5,559 nucleotides of DNA from Bacteroidota bacterium. Lineage in GTDB: Bacteria > Bacteroidota > Bacteroidia > Bacteroidales > CG2-30-32-10. The notes under the pieces were generated by a model. That model saw only the letters and a list, made by a program, of their open reading frames with translations, had not been told where the DNA came from and searched no databases. How positions within the stretch are numbered: position 1 is the first letter of the stretch; every line of letters begins with the position of its first letter. The position numbers were made by a program, and so were the translations under genes. Shown here piece after piece: positions 1-5,418 of this stretch. The stretch spans positions 1-5,559 of the forward strand of contig JAAXXA010000222.1 in the NCBI GenBank assembly GCA_013334735.1, read 5' to 3'.

Positions 1-1
1 A

Positions 2-190
2 GCCATACAACGAGTTGAGAAAATCGAGCAGTCCGTCCTCGCCAAAGCATTCAAAGGCGAACTCACCAACCCCGACCCCAACGACGAACCGGCAGCAAAT
101 CTCCTGAACCGGATTCTCGAAGAAAAAACAAAGCTCGAAAGCACCAAAAAGCCCAGATCAAAGCGATACTCCACACCCTCGCAGCACTGA
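2..190 (+). CDS. hsdS: Type I restriction-modification specificity subunit HsdS, C-terminal end (partial)
   Basis: An open frame enters from the left edge and ends at TGA 188-190, giving 62 residues. It reads RVEKIEQSVLAKAFKGEL, then a PNDEPA motif and LLNRILEEK. This is the characteristic tail of HsdS, where the distal conserved helical region ends in an 'ILAKAFRGEL..(P)NDEPA..LL.RI' pattern. HsdS proteins use two target-recognition domains separated by long conserved helices to give sequence specificity to the HsdM methylase and HsdR nuclease; only the end of the second helix is visible here. The basic tail (KKPRSKR) is commonly variable. The stretch is clearly less AT-rich than the genes that follow, so it appears to belong to a different compositional block. 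Whether hsdM and hsdR lie upstream cannot be seen. Family assignment is from motif recognition; confidence is high for HsdS and nil for its recognition sequence. Confidence 0.87.
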   Translation, partial: AIQRVEKIEQSVLAKAFKGELTNPDPNDEPAANLLNRILEEKTKLESTKKPRSKRYSTPSQH

Positions 191-340
191 GCTGAAGACT
201 CCCTGTCCGTTCCTTCTACACCCATTCTGTTTCAATTCAAATCTAAAATCCACCATCCACCATTTAAATTCTCATCACAGCACTTTAGTCACGAGAAACC
301 ATGCATAAGCGCATAAAAATCCTGAATAGCAGACTTTTTT

Positions 341-356
341 TATACTCATTAGTATA
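341..356. repeat. Perfect inverted repeat TATACT-CATT-AGTATA
   Basis: Six-base arms (341-346 and 351-356) pair perfectly around a 4-base CATT loop, directly after a run of T residues (334-341). The T-run precedes the hairpin on the plus strand and is an A-run after it on the minus strand, so it does not have the order of an intrinsic terminator in either direction. It could be an operator half-site pair or a chance feature of AT-rich DNA. Confidence 0.4.
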
Positions 357-572
357 GATAATTACTTTATTCTGAGTAAATTGCAATATTTTATCACATT
401 ATTTTTCTGATTCCTAAAACGCATCGCAAGGAAATATGTCACAGTAAAAATTTCTAGCTAAGCACTAAGATTTATTCCATAATAGTGGTGTCGTAGACGG
501 TATGGGTATGTATAGAAGTTTTAGAAGGTATCGAACTATTGCCTAAGTAGCGCGTGCCTCAATAATTAAAGC

Positions 573-601
573 TTGCTTAGCATGGAAATCCCGTGTTATG
601 C
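573..601 (+). promoter_or_regulatory. Possible promoter upstream of module 1
   Basis: TTGCTT (573-578) and TTATGC (596-601) are separated by 17 bases, a sigma70-like spacing, about 45 bases before the ATG at 645. Both boxes are imperfect. The spacer contains CATGGAAATC (581-590), a 10-mer found again at 2409-2418 upstream of module 2, also followed by TTATGC after a few bases. The assignment is by eye and weak. Confidence 0.25.
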
Positions 602-644
602 GGTGTGAAAGCTATTGGTAAAATAAAATAGCAACAACAAATAT

Positions 645-1139
645 ATGCAAAACAAAGAAACTGTAAATTGGGTTTTAAGAAATATTCTTATACCATTGAC
701 TCCTTTTGTCATAGGAGCATTTCTTCGTTTTGTTTATACGAAGTCTTTCGGTATTGCGCTTTTCAACGAAAGCGAATTGTCGTTGTCTATGGGTTTGTTA
801 TGTATAATCATGATAAAAAGTGCAAATAAACTATCTGACGAAACCTTAGGTGATAATTTGGCAAATGTATTGATAATGTTTGCTTTGGTATTTATTGTTA
901 TTTTCGCTTGCACATCATTTTTAAAATTTCATATGGATATTAAGGCTACGAAACAATTGAAAGATATAATACATTTATCTGCAACTAATGCTTTTAATCT
1001 TAAGTCAGACCAAATCTATATGCCGGAGAAAGATGATTTTTATGGAATGTTAAGTATGTTTAAATATAGTACTTTTTTGTTGACGTCGATAATAATCCCG
1101 ACAGTGATCAGTTTTAGATATAAATATAACCTGAGTTAA
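645..1139 (+). CDS. Small four-TM membrane protein, unknown function (module 1)
   Basis: This 164-residue protein is not one I recognise. It has four hydrophobic segments, at about residues 13-31, 45-58, 74-95 and 141-157. A longer soluble stretch (about 96-139) lies between the last two, and the tail is basic (RYKYN). No enzymatic motif is visible. The start at ATG 645 has no Shine-Dalgarno, but the hydrophobic N-terminus begins right after it, so it is a sensible start. The stop codon overlaps the next gene's start by one base (TAATG at 1137-1141), which indicates translational coupling with the GTPase. Inference: it is the membrane partner of the GTPase, possibly a pore-forming effector whose activity the GTPase gates. 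It could equally be a scaffold or immunity component. Very AT-rich codon use matches the other three genes of the block and contrasts with hsdS. Confidence 0.8.
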   Translation: MQNKETVNWVLRNILIPLTPFVIGAFLRFVYTKSFGIALFNESELSLSMGLLCIIMIKSANKLSDETLGDNLANVLIMFALVFIVIFACTSFLKFHMDIKATKQLKDIIHLSATNAFNLKSDQIYMPEKDDFYGMLSMFKYSTFLLTSIIIPTVISFRYKYNLS

Positions 1140-2098
1140 TGAAAGACGCAAAGCTGCATATCCCTCAAATTGTTGTGCTTTTGACAAGCGCAATTGCAAT
1201 GAGTTCCATTGTTATCTCGATTACCAAATCTGATTTAGATAATGGAATTAATGACAAATCTTACTATTTGGTGTTATCAACACTTATTGTAGCTATAGTG
1301 ACCATAGCTCTTCAAGTTGTACAGACATTAATAAAAAACCCTACTAGTATTACAATATCTCTTTTGGGCTTTCCTGGTGTTGGAAAAACAGTTTACTTAA
1401 CAATGTTGTATGAAGAGTTGCAAAAAAGTAGAGATGGTTTTGTTGCTTTTTCGCCGTATGGTAGCGAAACAATAGAAAAAGTGTTGACTGATATTGATAC
1501 CTTAAGATGTGGTGTTTGGCTTCCAAGAACTCCTGTGAATCAGGTGTTTTTCTATAGAGCATATGCGACATTGAAATCAAATGTATTTTTTATGAGTTTG
1601 CCTAAAAAATTTAAAATCGAATTTGCTGACTTTGCTGGTGAAAATATTGATGAATTTAATCCTCAGAAAGATAATTGGTTGCATAAAACAGAGTATTTTG
1701 AGTATGCATTACAAAGTGATGGTGTGTTTCTTGCTGTAGACACCGAAAAATATCTGAATAATATCGATCAATTTAGAAGCGAGATTAATGGTTTAATAGC
1801 AGCTATACAAATATTAGCAGAGAAAAAGGGATCGGTCGATGGGAAAATGATAATTGAGCCTATTTCAATAATATTTTTAAAAGCTGATATTTTGAACGAA
1901 GATGCTAGTATTGAGAAAAGTATTTTAAATGAAGTAGATAGGCTTATTTCAGTTTGTAAAAACAGGTTTAAATTTGTAAAATATTTCTTTGTTAGTTCAA
2001 CGGGAAACCTAAAAGATGGAAAGCTTTCCTCAATTCTGACTCCAATAAATGTAATAAATCCACTGATATGGCTTTTGAAGAATAATATAGGGAGATAG
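1139..2098 (+). CDS. Membrane-anchored TRAFAC-type small GTPase (module 1)
   Basis: This is a 319-residue protein. Two N-terminal TM helices (about 9-29 and 43-64) form a hairpin anchor, followed by a cytosolic GTPase domain from about 70 on. G1/Walker A is GFPGVGKT (77-84). A GVWLPRT stretch (125-131) resembles the 'G.WP..T' switch region of the double-GTPase/Rag-like families, making T131 a candidate Mg-binding threonine. G3 is DFAG (164-167) in an IEFADFAGE strand. G4 is LKAD (247-250), a variant of NKxD, and SST (286-288) is a plausible G5. The end reads INPLIWLL, typical of these families. Such GTPases occur in predicted prokaryotic conflict systems described in comparative genomics of NTP-dependent immunity. 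The gene is coupled to the preceding four-TM gene by a TAATG overlap, so the pair is probably co-expressed and acts at the inner membrane. No effector or nuclease domain is fused, which points to the partner as effector. GTPase fold is well supported; biological role is inference. Confidence 0.88.
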   Translation: MKDAKLHIPQIVVLLTSAIAMSSIVISITKSDLDNGINDKSYYLVLSTLIVAIVTIALQVVQTLIKNPTSITISLLGFPGVGKTVYLTMLYEELQKSRDGFVAFSPYGSETIEKVLTDIDTLRCGVWLPRTPVNQVFFYRAYATLKSNVFFMSLPKKFKIEFADFAGENIDEFNPQKDNWLHKTEYFEYALQSDGVFLAVDTEKYLNNIDQFRSEINGLIAAIQILAEKKGSVDGKMIIEPISIIFLKADILNEDASIEKSILNEVDRLISVCKNRFKFVKYFFVSSTGNLKDGKLSSILTPINVINPLIWLLKNNIGR

Positions 2099-2126
2099 CT
2101 ATAAAATAATGTATAAAGAGTGAAAG

Positions 2127-2265
2127 AGGCTTCGCCTATTGTGAAAGGACTTGTATTGAAGCCACCAAACATAAAGTATTCCCGTTTATACGATAGCCAT
2201 TCCAAGTGCTAAAATAATTAAAGTACTTTATCATATTTGAGTTGCTATATCAGGCTAGTACCCTT
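2127..2265 (+). repeat. Diverged copy C of the structured repeat family
   Basis: The copy starts with AGGC-TTC-GCCT, a hairpin equivalent to GGGGC-TTC-GCCCC in copies A and B. It continues with TATTGAAGCCACCAAACATA, matching TATTGAAACCACCAAACACA of copy A at 18 of 20 bases. It then has a second hairpin (2204-2210 with 2222-2228, seven pairs including one G-T) at the place where A and B also have hairpins, and finishes with GTTGCT and GTACCCTT against GTTGCT and GTACCTTA. Downstream, ATGAA at 2297 sits at the same distance from GTTGCT as in copy A, so the homology may extend further. It lies 28 bases after the GTPase stop codon. Confidence 0.65.
2204..2228 (+). repeat. Hairpin 2 of repeat copy C (AAGTGCT / AGTACTT)
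   Basis: Arms 2204-2210 and 2222-2228 pair over seven positions with one G-T wobble around an 11-base A/T loop. Copies A (4952-4967) and B (5498-5513) carry hairpins of different sequence at the same place, so the pairing is kept while the sequence changes. Confidence 0.5.
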
Positions 2266-2404
2266 GCTGACCATAAAAAGCGGTTTTGTAGTTTCCATGA
2301 AAAACACTTCAGCTTCACAACTATGCTCAGTAATTTCGGATGTAAAATTACCAAGAGCCAAAAGTTTATTATAATTGGTTTCTGATAGTTAATTTGAAAG
2401 AACT

Positions 2405-2433
2405 ATGACATGGAAATCAAACTTTTTTATGCT
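2405..2433 (+). promoter_or_regulatory. Possible promoter upstream of module 2
   Basis: ATGACA (2405-2410) and TATGCT (2428-2433) are separated by 17 bases; five and four of six positions match the sigma70 boxes. An overlapping TATATA (2433-2438) is an alternative -10 with poorer spacing. The site is 20-60 bases before the possible starts of the first gene of module 2. It includes the CATGGAAATC 10-mer shared with the region upstream of module 1. Confidence 0.33.
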
Positions 2434-2454
2434 ATATAAAAATGCTAATGAAAT

Positions 2455-2805
2455 ATGGTTAATATATGCTGTTGCAATTATTGTGATATGATGCTTAGTT
2501 ATATAACTCAATCACAAGCAAGTTATAAGTATATAATTCCAGCTATTTCTGGATTAATAGGGGTTGTATTGGGTTTTTTGTTAAATAGAATAAATGATTT
2601 TTATGTAAAAGGTTATGATGATTTGACGAATTTCAAAAAATGTTTATTGTTGTTTTCAAATGGTGAGTCGAGGTATATGGAGTTATATTTACTGTATTCA
2701 GTATTGAGAAAAAAAGATAAAAATAAAATCAATATAGATGAAGTAAATAAGTTAAAGCCTGATGAAAAACAAAATTATTGTTATAACCTTATAAACAAAT
2801 TATAG
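2455..2805 (+). CDS. Small single-TM membrane protein, unknown function (module 2)
   Basis: This protein of up to 116 residues is not one I recognise. From the first ATG (2455) the first eleven residues are a cysteine-rich, unlikely-looking stretch (ICCCNYC). The ATGs at 2488 and 2491 give a more natural start about 13 residues before the TM helix, so the true protein may be 104-105 residues. None of the starts has a Shine-Dalgarno. A single TM helix lies at about residues 26-44 (YIIPAISGLIGVVLGFLL) and contains small-residue spacing (SGLIG, VLG) that could support helix packing. The rest is a lysine-rich, probably helical cytosolic domain ending in EKQNYCYNLINKL. The stop at 2803-2805 is 2 bases before the ATG of the large NTPase, so the two are a tight operon. 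Inference: membrane partner or effector of that NTPase, parallel to the four-TM protein of module 1. Confidence 0.72.
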   Translation: MVNICCCNYCDMMLSYITQSQASYKYIIPAISGLIGVVLGFLLNRINDFYVKGYDDLTNFKKCLLLFSNGESRYMELYLLYSVLRKKDKNKINIDEVNKLKPDEKQNYCYNLINKL

Positions 2806-2807
2806 CT

Positions 2808-4637
2808 ATGAGTTTAAGGACTATTTCTGGTTTTTTTGGGACAATTAATACCTATCTACGAGATTCTTTGGATATACATGATGACTTGAAACTATTGAAA
2901 GAATGTTTTTCTGTTAATTATTTGCGAAAGTATGATGAAAATTCAATCGCATCATATGCATGTAATTTGCCAGTGATGGGATTTAGAGAAGAAAATGAAA
3001 AATTCCGAAAGCTTTCAATAGAGCGATTGAGCGAATTTATGTATCATACAAATTTAAATCCTATATTATTTTTTGCATACATCGGCCAAGGTAAGACAAC
3101 TTATCTTAAGCATTTAACGTGTATTAGATTTCCGGAGGATCAGGCTTTTATCGATTTAAGAAAAAAAATATATTTTTTGTATGTGGCATATACGGATGCT
3201 GATTTAGAATGCACATATATATTGTCAGATGCAAAAAATAAGTTGGTGCTATTGGTGAATCAAATATTGACTGAACATGAAATTGTTGAAAGTTACGAGA
3301 TGCTTTCAGAGGTTTTTCCGGCACAAAAAATTATTTATGAGACAATAAATGAAAAAGATAAATATGTGCCTATATCTTTTAAAAAATATATTATAGAGAA
3401 TTCGGGCGTTGAGATATATTATCGTTCAATTGTTAATTGGTTGCTACTTAAGAAACGTATAAAAATCTGTAGTATAGTCGATAATATTGATCAACATTTT
3501 CATTTTGACAAAAGTGTTGGCCGCGAAAAGTTGATTGAGGTTTTGCTTTATCTGAAAGCAAATTATACTCAACTCATCATTCCCTTGAGGCATTCAAACA
3601 AAGGGTTTCAAAATAATCCTTTTTTCAAAGCTTTAGTCCCTATTCCGGTTACATTGGGTTTGCCGGATTATGCGGAGTTAATTAATAAAAGAATTGATTA
3701 TGTAAAAAAATTTTATGTTGAAAATTTATCTGATCCGATTATTGCAATAGGAGATAATTCTTATTTGACAACCGAAGATATTTTTAAATCAATAAAGCAG
3801 ATATGTTTATTAATAAAGAATAATGAAGAAGTTAGATCTTCACTCTATTTGATATCAAATTATATTTCTCGGGTCTATCTTCGATTGATGATAAACAATT
3901 TTAGCGCAATGCCATTATTTCGTCATCCGTTTTCTGGGGAGGTTATGGATTATGATAAACATGTTAAGCAAATAAGGTTTTACTCGTTATTCATTTATGC
4001 GTTAATGTTAAGAAATAACAAATTTCATGATGAAAATGATGCAGATATACTCATAATTAATGTGTTTAACAATAAAAGTGATAATTCATGGAATACATTT
4101 ATACGGTATTATCTATTATATCATTTGAATCAAAGAATGTCAAAGGTTATTCATGTTGTAGATTTCATTAAATATATACAGAGTATATATGATCTTGATA
4201 AAGAAGAAGTGAAAAACTCATTAAAGTCTATGATTTTAAAGGATTGTATTAGTTTTACTACTGATGATCAAATGGAGGGCTATGATATTGATGAGTTGTT
4301 AGAAAAGGAAAGTATTAGTATTTCAATATCTCCAAGAGGCGCATATCATTTAAGGTTATCTAAAGAGATTGAATATTATGAAGTCTTAGCTATGTCGAAT
4401 ATGATAACTGATAAGGAGGGTGTAAGCTTTTCAGGTAGGTTTATGAAAAGTTATAGAGCGATAAATTTGGCTAAATATCTTAGAATGCTTGTAAAACAAG
4501 AAGAGATATTTAAACAATTACTGATTGTAGGTGATGTTGATAATGAATATTCACTATTATGGACAAAAAATATTCTTTCAGACCTGACTAAAGCTTATTA
4601 TGATATATTTGGTGATGAAAATAAAATTGTAGAATGA
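2808..4637 (+). CDS. STAND/KAP-like P-loop NTPase with predicted C-terminal winged helix (module 2)
   Basis: This is a 609-residue protein without TM segments. An N-terminal helical region (1-85) leads into a P-loop domain. Walker A is AYIGQGKT (90-97), matching [AG]x4GK[ST] and followed by a second T. Walker B is ICSIVDNID (220-228), four hydrophobics then D-N, with Asn where classical AAA+ proteins have Glu, as is common in STAND/KAP-type ATPases. LIIPLRHSN (256-264) looks like a sensor strand with R261 as a possible sensor or finger arginine. After a helical region (about 285-400), residues about 430-485 are predicted to form a winged helix. The following ISPRGAYHLRLSKEIEYYE (507-525) resembles the 'SprG.yhl' extension seen after such domains in defence-associated ATPases. 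The start has no Shine-Dalgarno, and coupling to the upstream small membrane gene (2-bp gap) likely drives translation. Inference: a sensor/switch ATPase that recognises an invader signal and acts on its membrane partner. A regulatory or DNA-binding role through the winged helix is an alternative. Confidence 0.85.
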   Translation: MSLRTISGFFGTINTYLRDSLDIHDDLKLLKECFSVNYLRKYDENSIASYACNLPVMGFREENEKFRKLSIERLSEFMYHTNLNPILFFAYIGQGKTTYLKHLTCIRFPEDQAFIDLRKKIYFLYVAYTDADLECTYILSDAKNKLVLLVNQILTEHEIVESYEMLSEVFPAQKIIYETINEKDKYVPISFKKYIIENSGVEIYYRSIVNWLLLKKRIKICSIVDNIDQHFHFDKSVGREKLIEVLLYLKANYTQLIIPLRHSNKGFQNNPFFKALVPIPVTLGLPDYAELINKRIDYVKKFYVENLSDPIIAIGDNSYLTTEDIFKSIKQICLLIKNNEEVRSSLYLISNYISRVYLRLMINNFSAMPLFRHPFSGEVMDYDKHVKQIRFYSLFIYALMLRNNKFHDENDADILIINVFNNKSDNSWNTFIRYYLLYHLNQRMSKVIHVVDFIKYIQSIYDLDKEEVKNSLKSMILKDCISFTTDDQMEGYDIDELLEKESISISISPRGAYHLRLSKEIEYYEVLAMSNMITDKEGVSFSGRFMKSYRAINLAKYLRMLVKQEEIFKQLLIVGDVDNEYSLLWTKNILSDLTKAYYDIFGDENKIVE

Positions 4638-4696
4638 TACAAAAAAACATAAGGATAAGTCATTTAATTAAGGGCATCTCTATTTATTTATGCATG

Positions 4697-4821
4697 GTGC
4701 TTCGCCCCAAGGGGACGTTGTTCAATAAGAGAAGTAGTCCGTATTAATTTCTTTCATTGCTCACAGTAAAGGTTCGGTCAGCATAATATGTGAGGAGCTG
4801 AAATAGCGGGATGATGAACGG
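4697..4821 (+). repeat. Short diverged copy D of the structured repeat family
   Basis: GCTTCGCCCCAAGGGGAC (4699-4716) matches the opening of copies A and B. The middle is shorter by about 50 bases and dissimilar. TTGCTCAC (4757-4764) followed by AAAGG and TTCGG then matches the 3' part of B, and TGATGAACGG (4812-4821) reappears 55 bases from TTGCTCAC, against 53 in copy A (5037-5046). CTCACA (4760-4765) and TGTGAG (4789-4794) can pair. It begins about 60 bases after the stop codon of the large NTPase. Confidence 0.5.
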
Positions 4822-4874
4822 AATCCGGGGAGCGGCTTCTCCATTACAGAATCAGCATCACACGCTGTGCTTAT

Positions 4875-5013
4875 GGGCTTCGCCCCTAGGGGACATCCTA
4901 TATTGAAACCACCAAACACAAAGTTTTACTGTTTGAGCAATAACCCCACCGGTGCTGAGCACAGCACAAAATAAAGAGGCGGGTTGCTCACTTTCGCGGA
5001 ATCTCGTACCTTA
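4875..5013 (+). repeat. Copy A of the structured repeat family
   Basis: In order: hairpin GGGC-TTC-GCCC (4875-4885); the palindrome CCCCTAGGGG (4883-4892); ACATCCTATATTGAAAC shared exactly with copy B; a variable stretch; a second perfect hairpin GTGCTG-AGCA-CAGCAC (4952-4967); then AGAGGCGGGTTGCTCAC and AATCTCGTACCTTA, both shared exactly with copy B. The ends are almost identical between A and B while the middle has diverged, which suggests the ends are under constraint. The similarity with copies C and D continues beyond 5013 to at least TGATGAACGG at 5037-5046. Confidence 0.85.
4952..4967 (+). repeat. Hairpin 2 of repeat copy A (GTGCTG / CAGCAC)
   Basis: This is a perfect six-pair stem around an AGCA loop. 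The same position in copy B has GTGC (5498-5501) pairing with GCAC (5510-5513), and copy C has AAGTGCT pairing with AGTACTT. No T-run follows, so it is not an intrinsic terminator. Confidence 0.6.
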
Positions 5014-5087
5014 TCGTTATCGTGTATTCGACATGCTGATGAACGGCTGTTAAGCATCCTTTGTCCAGGTTACGAGATTCGAGTGAG
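4987..5087. repeat. Large imperfect inverted repeat in the extension of copy A
   Basis: AATCTCGTACCT (5000-5011) pairs with AGGTTACGAGATT (5067-5079) with a single bulged T. Outside it CTCAC (4987-4991) pairs with GTGAG (5083-5087), leaving a loop of about 55 bases. This could be a folded RNA or ssDNA structure, or a subterminal repeat of the neighbouring IS110-type element. Confidence 0.5.
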
Positions 5088-5164
5088 AGGCCCTAAGTGT
5101 CCCGCACGAGGTCATAGCCTCAACGTAGTTATGAACAGGCACTCCCGCCGAATCCCAAGCTTTT

Positions 5165-5192
5165 CAGCTGTTTGTCAGCTGTTGTTTAGCTG
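5165..5192. repeat. Three short tandem units of 11 bases around the transposase stop codon
   Basis: CAGCTG at 5165 and 5176 and TAGCTG at 5187 recur at an exact 11-base period, with TTTGT/TTGTT fillers. The minus-strand transposase stop (5175-5177) lies within them. It may be slippage-generated and has no known role. Confidence 0.45.
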
Positions 5193-5417
5193 CTCACAGG
5201 CAAACATCTTTTTTTTCTTCATCAAAGTCCAGGCTATTACCAGCATCTTCGCTGCGAGTTTAACCCGCACTATTGCATAGATCCCTTTTTCGCGTTCTCT
5301 GCCCTGAAGTTTGCTTGCAAACCAGGTACTGAACAGGCTGTTGCTGGTTGAGGCTACCAAAGCCGCCTGACAAAGTGCAAAACGCAGATCAGCCTGTCCT
5401 CGTTTGGAAATCACCGG
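5175..5417 (-). pseudogene. IS110-family transposase, C-terminal remnant
   Basis: On the minus strand the frame reads VISKRGQADLRFALCQAA, then a stretch ending ARG-like (GREREKG), then VRVKLAAKMLVIAWTLMKKKK, and stops at 5175-5177. This is the end of the Transposase_20 domain of IS110/IS1111 transposases (pattern 'ItKRG...LR.aLy.AA...a...P....y..l..rGk....A.vavarKLl.i..aml'). About 79 residues remain of a normal length of roughly 300-400. The N-terminal DEDD RuvC-like catalytic domain and the catalytic serine just before this segment are missing, so it cannot be active. The open frame continues upstream to 5495, but those first 27 residues are translated from repeat copy B, not from a transposase. 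The break falls exactly at the start of copy B. The segment downstream of the stop (about 5088-5174) may be old right-end sequence of the element. Confidence 0.85.
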
Positions 5418-5418
5418 A

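Larger units (their letters stand above)
191..644. other. AT-rich intergenic spacer between hsdS and module 1
   Basis: This 454-bp stretch has no convincing gene on either strand. The left part (about 200-300) is pyrimidine-rich with a short tandem repeat, ATCCACC twice at 248-261. The middle (about 330-480) is strongly AT-rich and holds a perfect palindrome at 341-356. The right part (about 480-610) is less AT-rich and holds only a 14-codon ATG frame beginning near 502, which I do not believe is a gene. No intrinsic terminator for hsdS is visible. The composition change across the spacer marks the boundary between the hsdS block and the AT-rich gene block, as expected at the edge of an acquired segment. 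Confidence 0.6.
2099..2454. other. Intergenic region between module 1 and module 2
   Basis: This 356-bp gap holds a diverged copy of the structured repeat (about 2127-2265), possibly continuing to about 2345, and a possible promoter near 2405-2433. On the minus strand a 47-codon open stretch with no good start lies at 2248-2388. It reads like protein in part (KLLALGNFTSEITE) but I cannot assign it. No intrinsic terminator with a T-run follows the GTPase gene. The gap and the promoter-like site suggest module 2 is transcribed separately from module 1. Confidence 0.55.
4638..5174. other. Gene-free region with repeat copies D and A
   Basis: These 537 bases contain no believable gene. They hold a short, diverged repeat copy D (about 4697-4821), a small hairpin GGAG-CGGCTT-CTCC near 4839-4852, repeat copy A (4875-5013) with an extension that includes a large imperfect inverted repeat (4987-5087), and a segment (about 5088-5174) lying downstream of the transposase remnant on its strand. 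The base composition is much less AT-rich than that of the genes to the left, so this marks the right edge of the AT-rich block. A plus-strand open frame over 4984-5280 is an artefact of the repeat and the antisense of the transposase remnant. Confidence 0.6.

Noticed and set aside
502..546. Fourteen-codon ATG frame in the spacer before module 1
   Set aside because: It is too short, has no Shine-Dalgarno and an unremarkable basic product; there is no support for translation.
595..601. GTTATGC as an integron core site before module 1
   Set aside because: There is no partner GCATAAC in the right orientation and distance, so it is probably chance or part of a -10 box.
1350..1580. Minus-strand open frame inside the GTPase gene
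   Set aside because: It lies antisense to the P-loop region of a well supported gene and its product (runs of H, F, L, Q) resembles no protein family.
1768..2205. Minus-strand open frame across the GTPase 3' end
   Set aside because: Mostly antisense to the GTPase; the upstream part is translated from repeat copy C. No domain is visible.
4875..4967. Repeat hairpins as intrinsic terminators
   Set aside because: Neither the GGGC-TTC-GCCC stem nor the GTGCTG stem is followed by a T-run on either strand.
4984..5280. Plus-strand open frame
   Set aside because: It begins at a TTG in repeat copy A and runs antisense through the transposase remnant; the product has no recognisable features.
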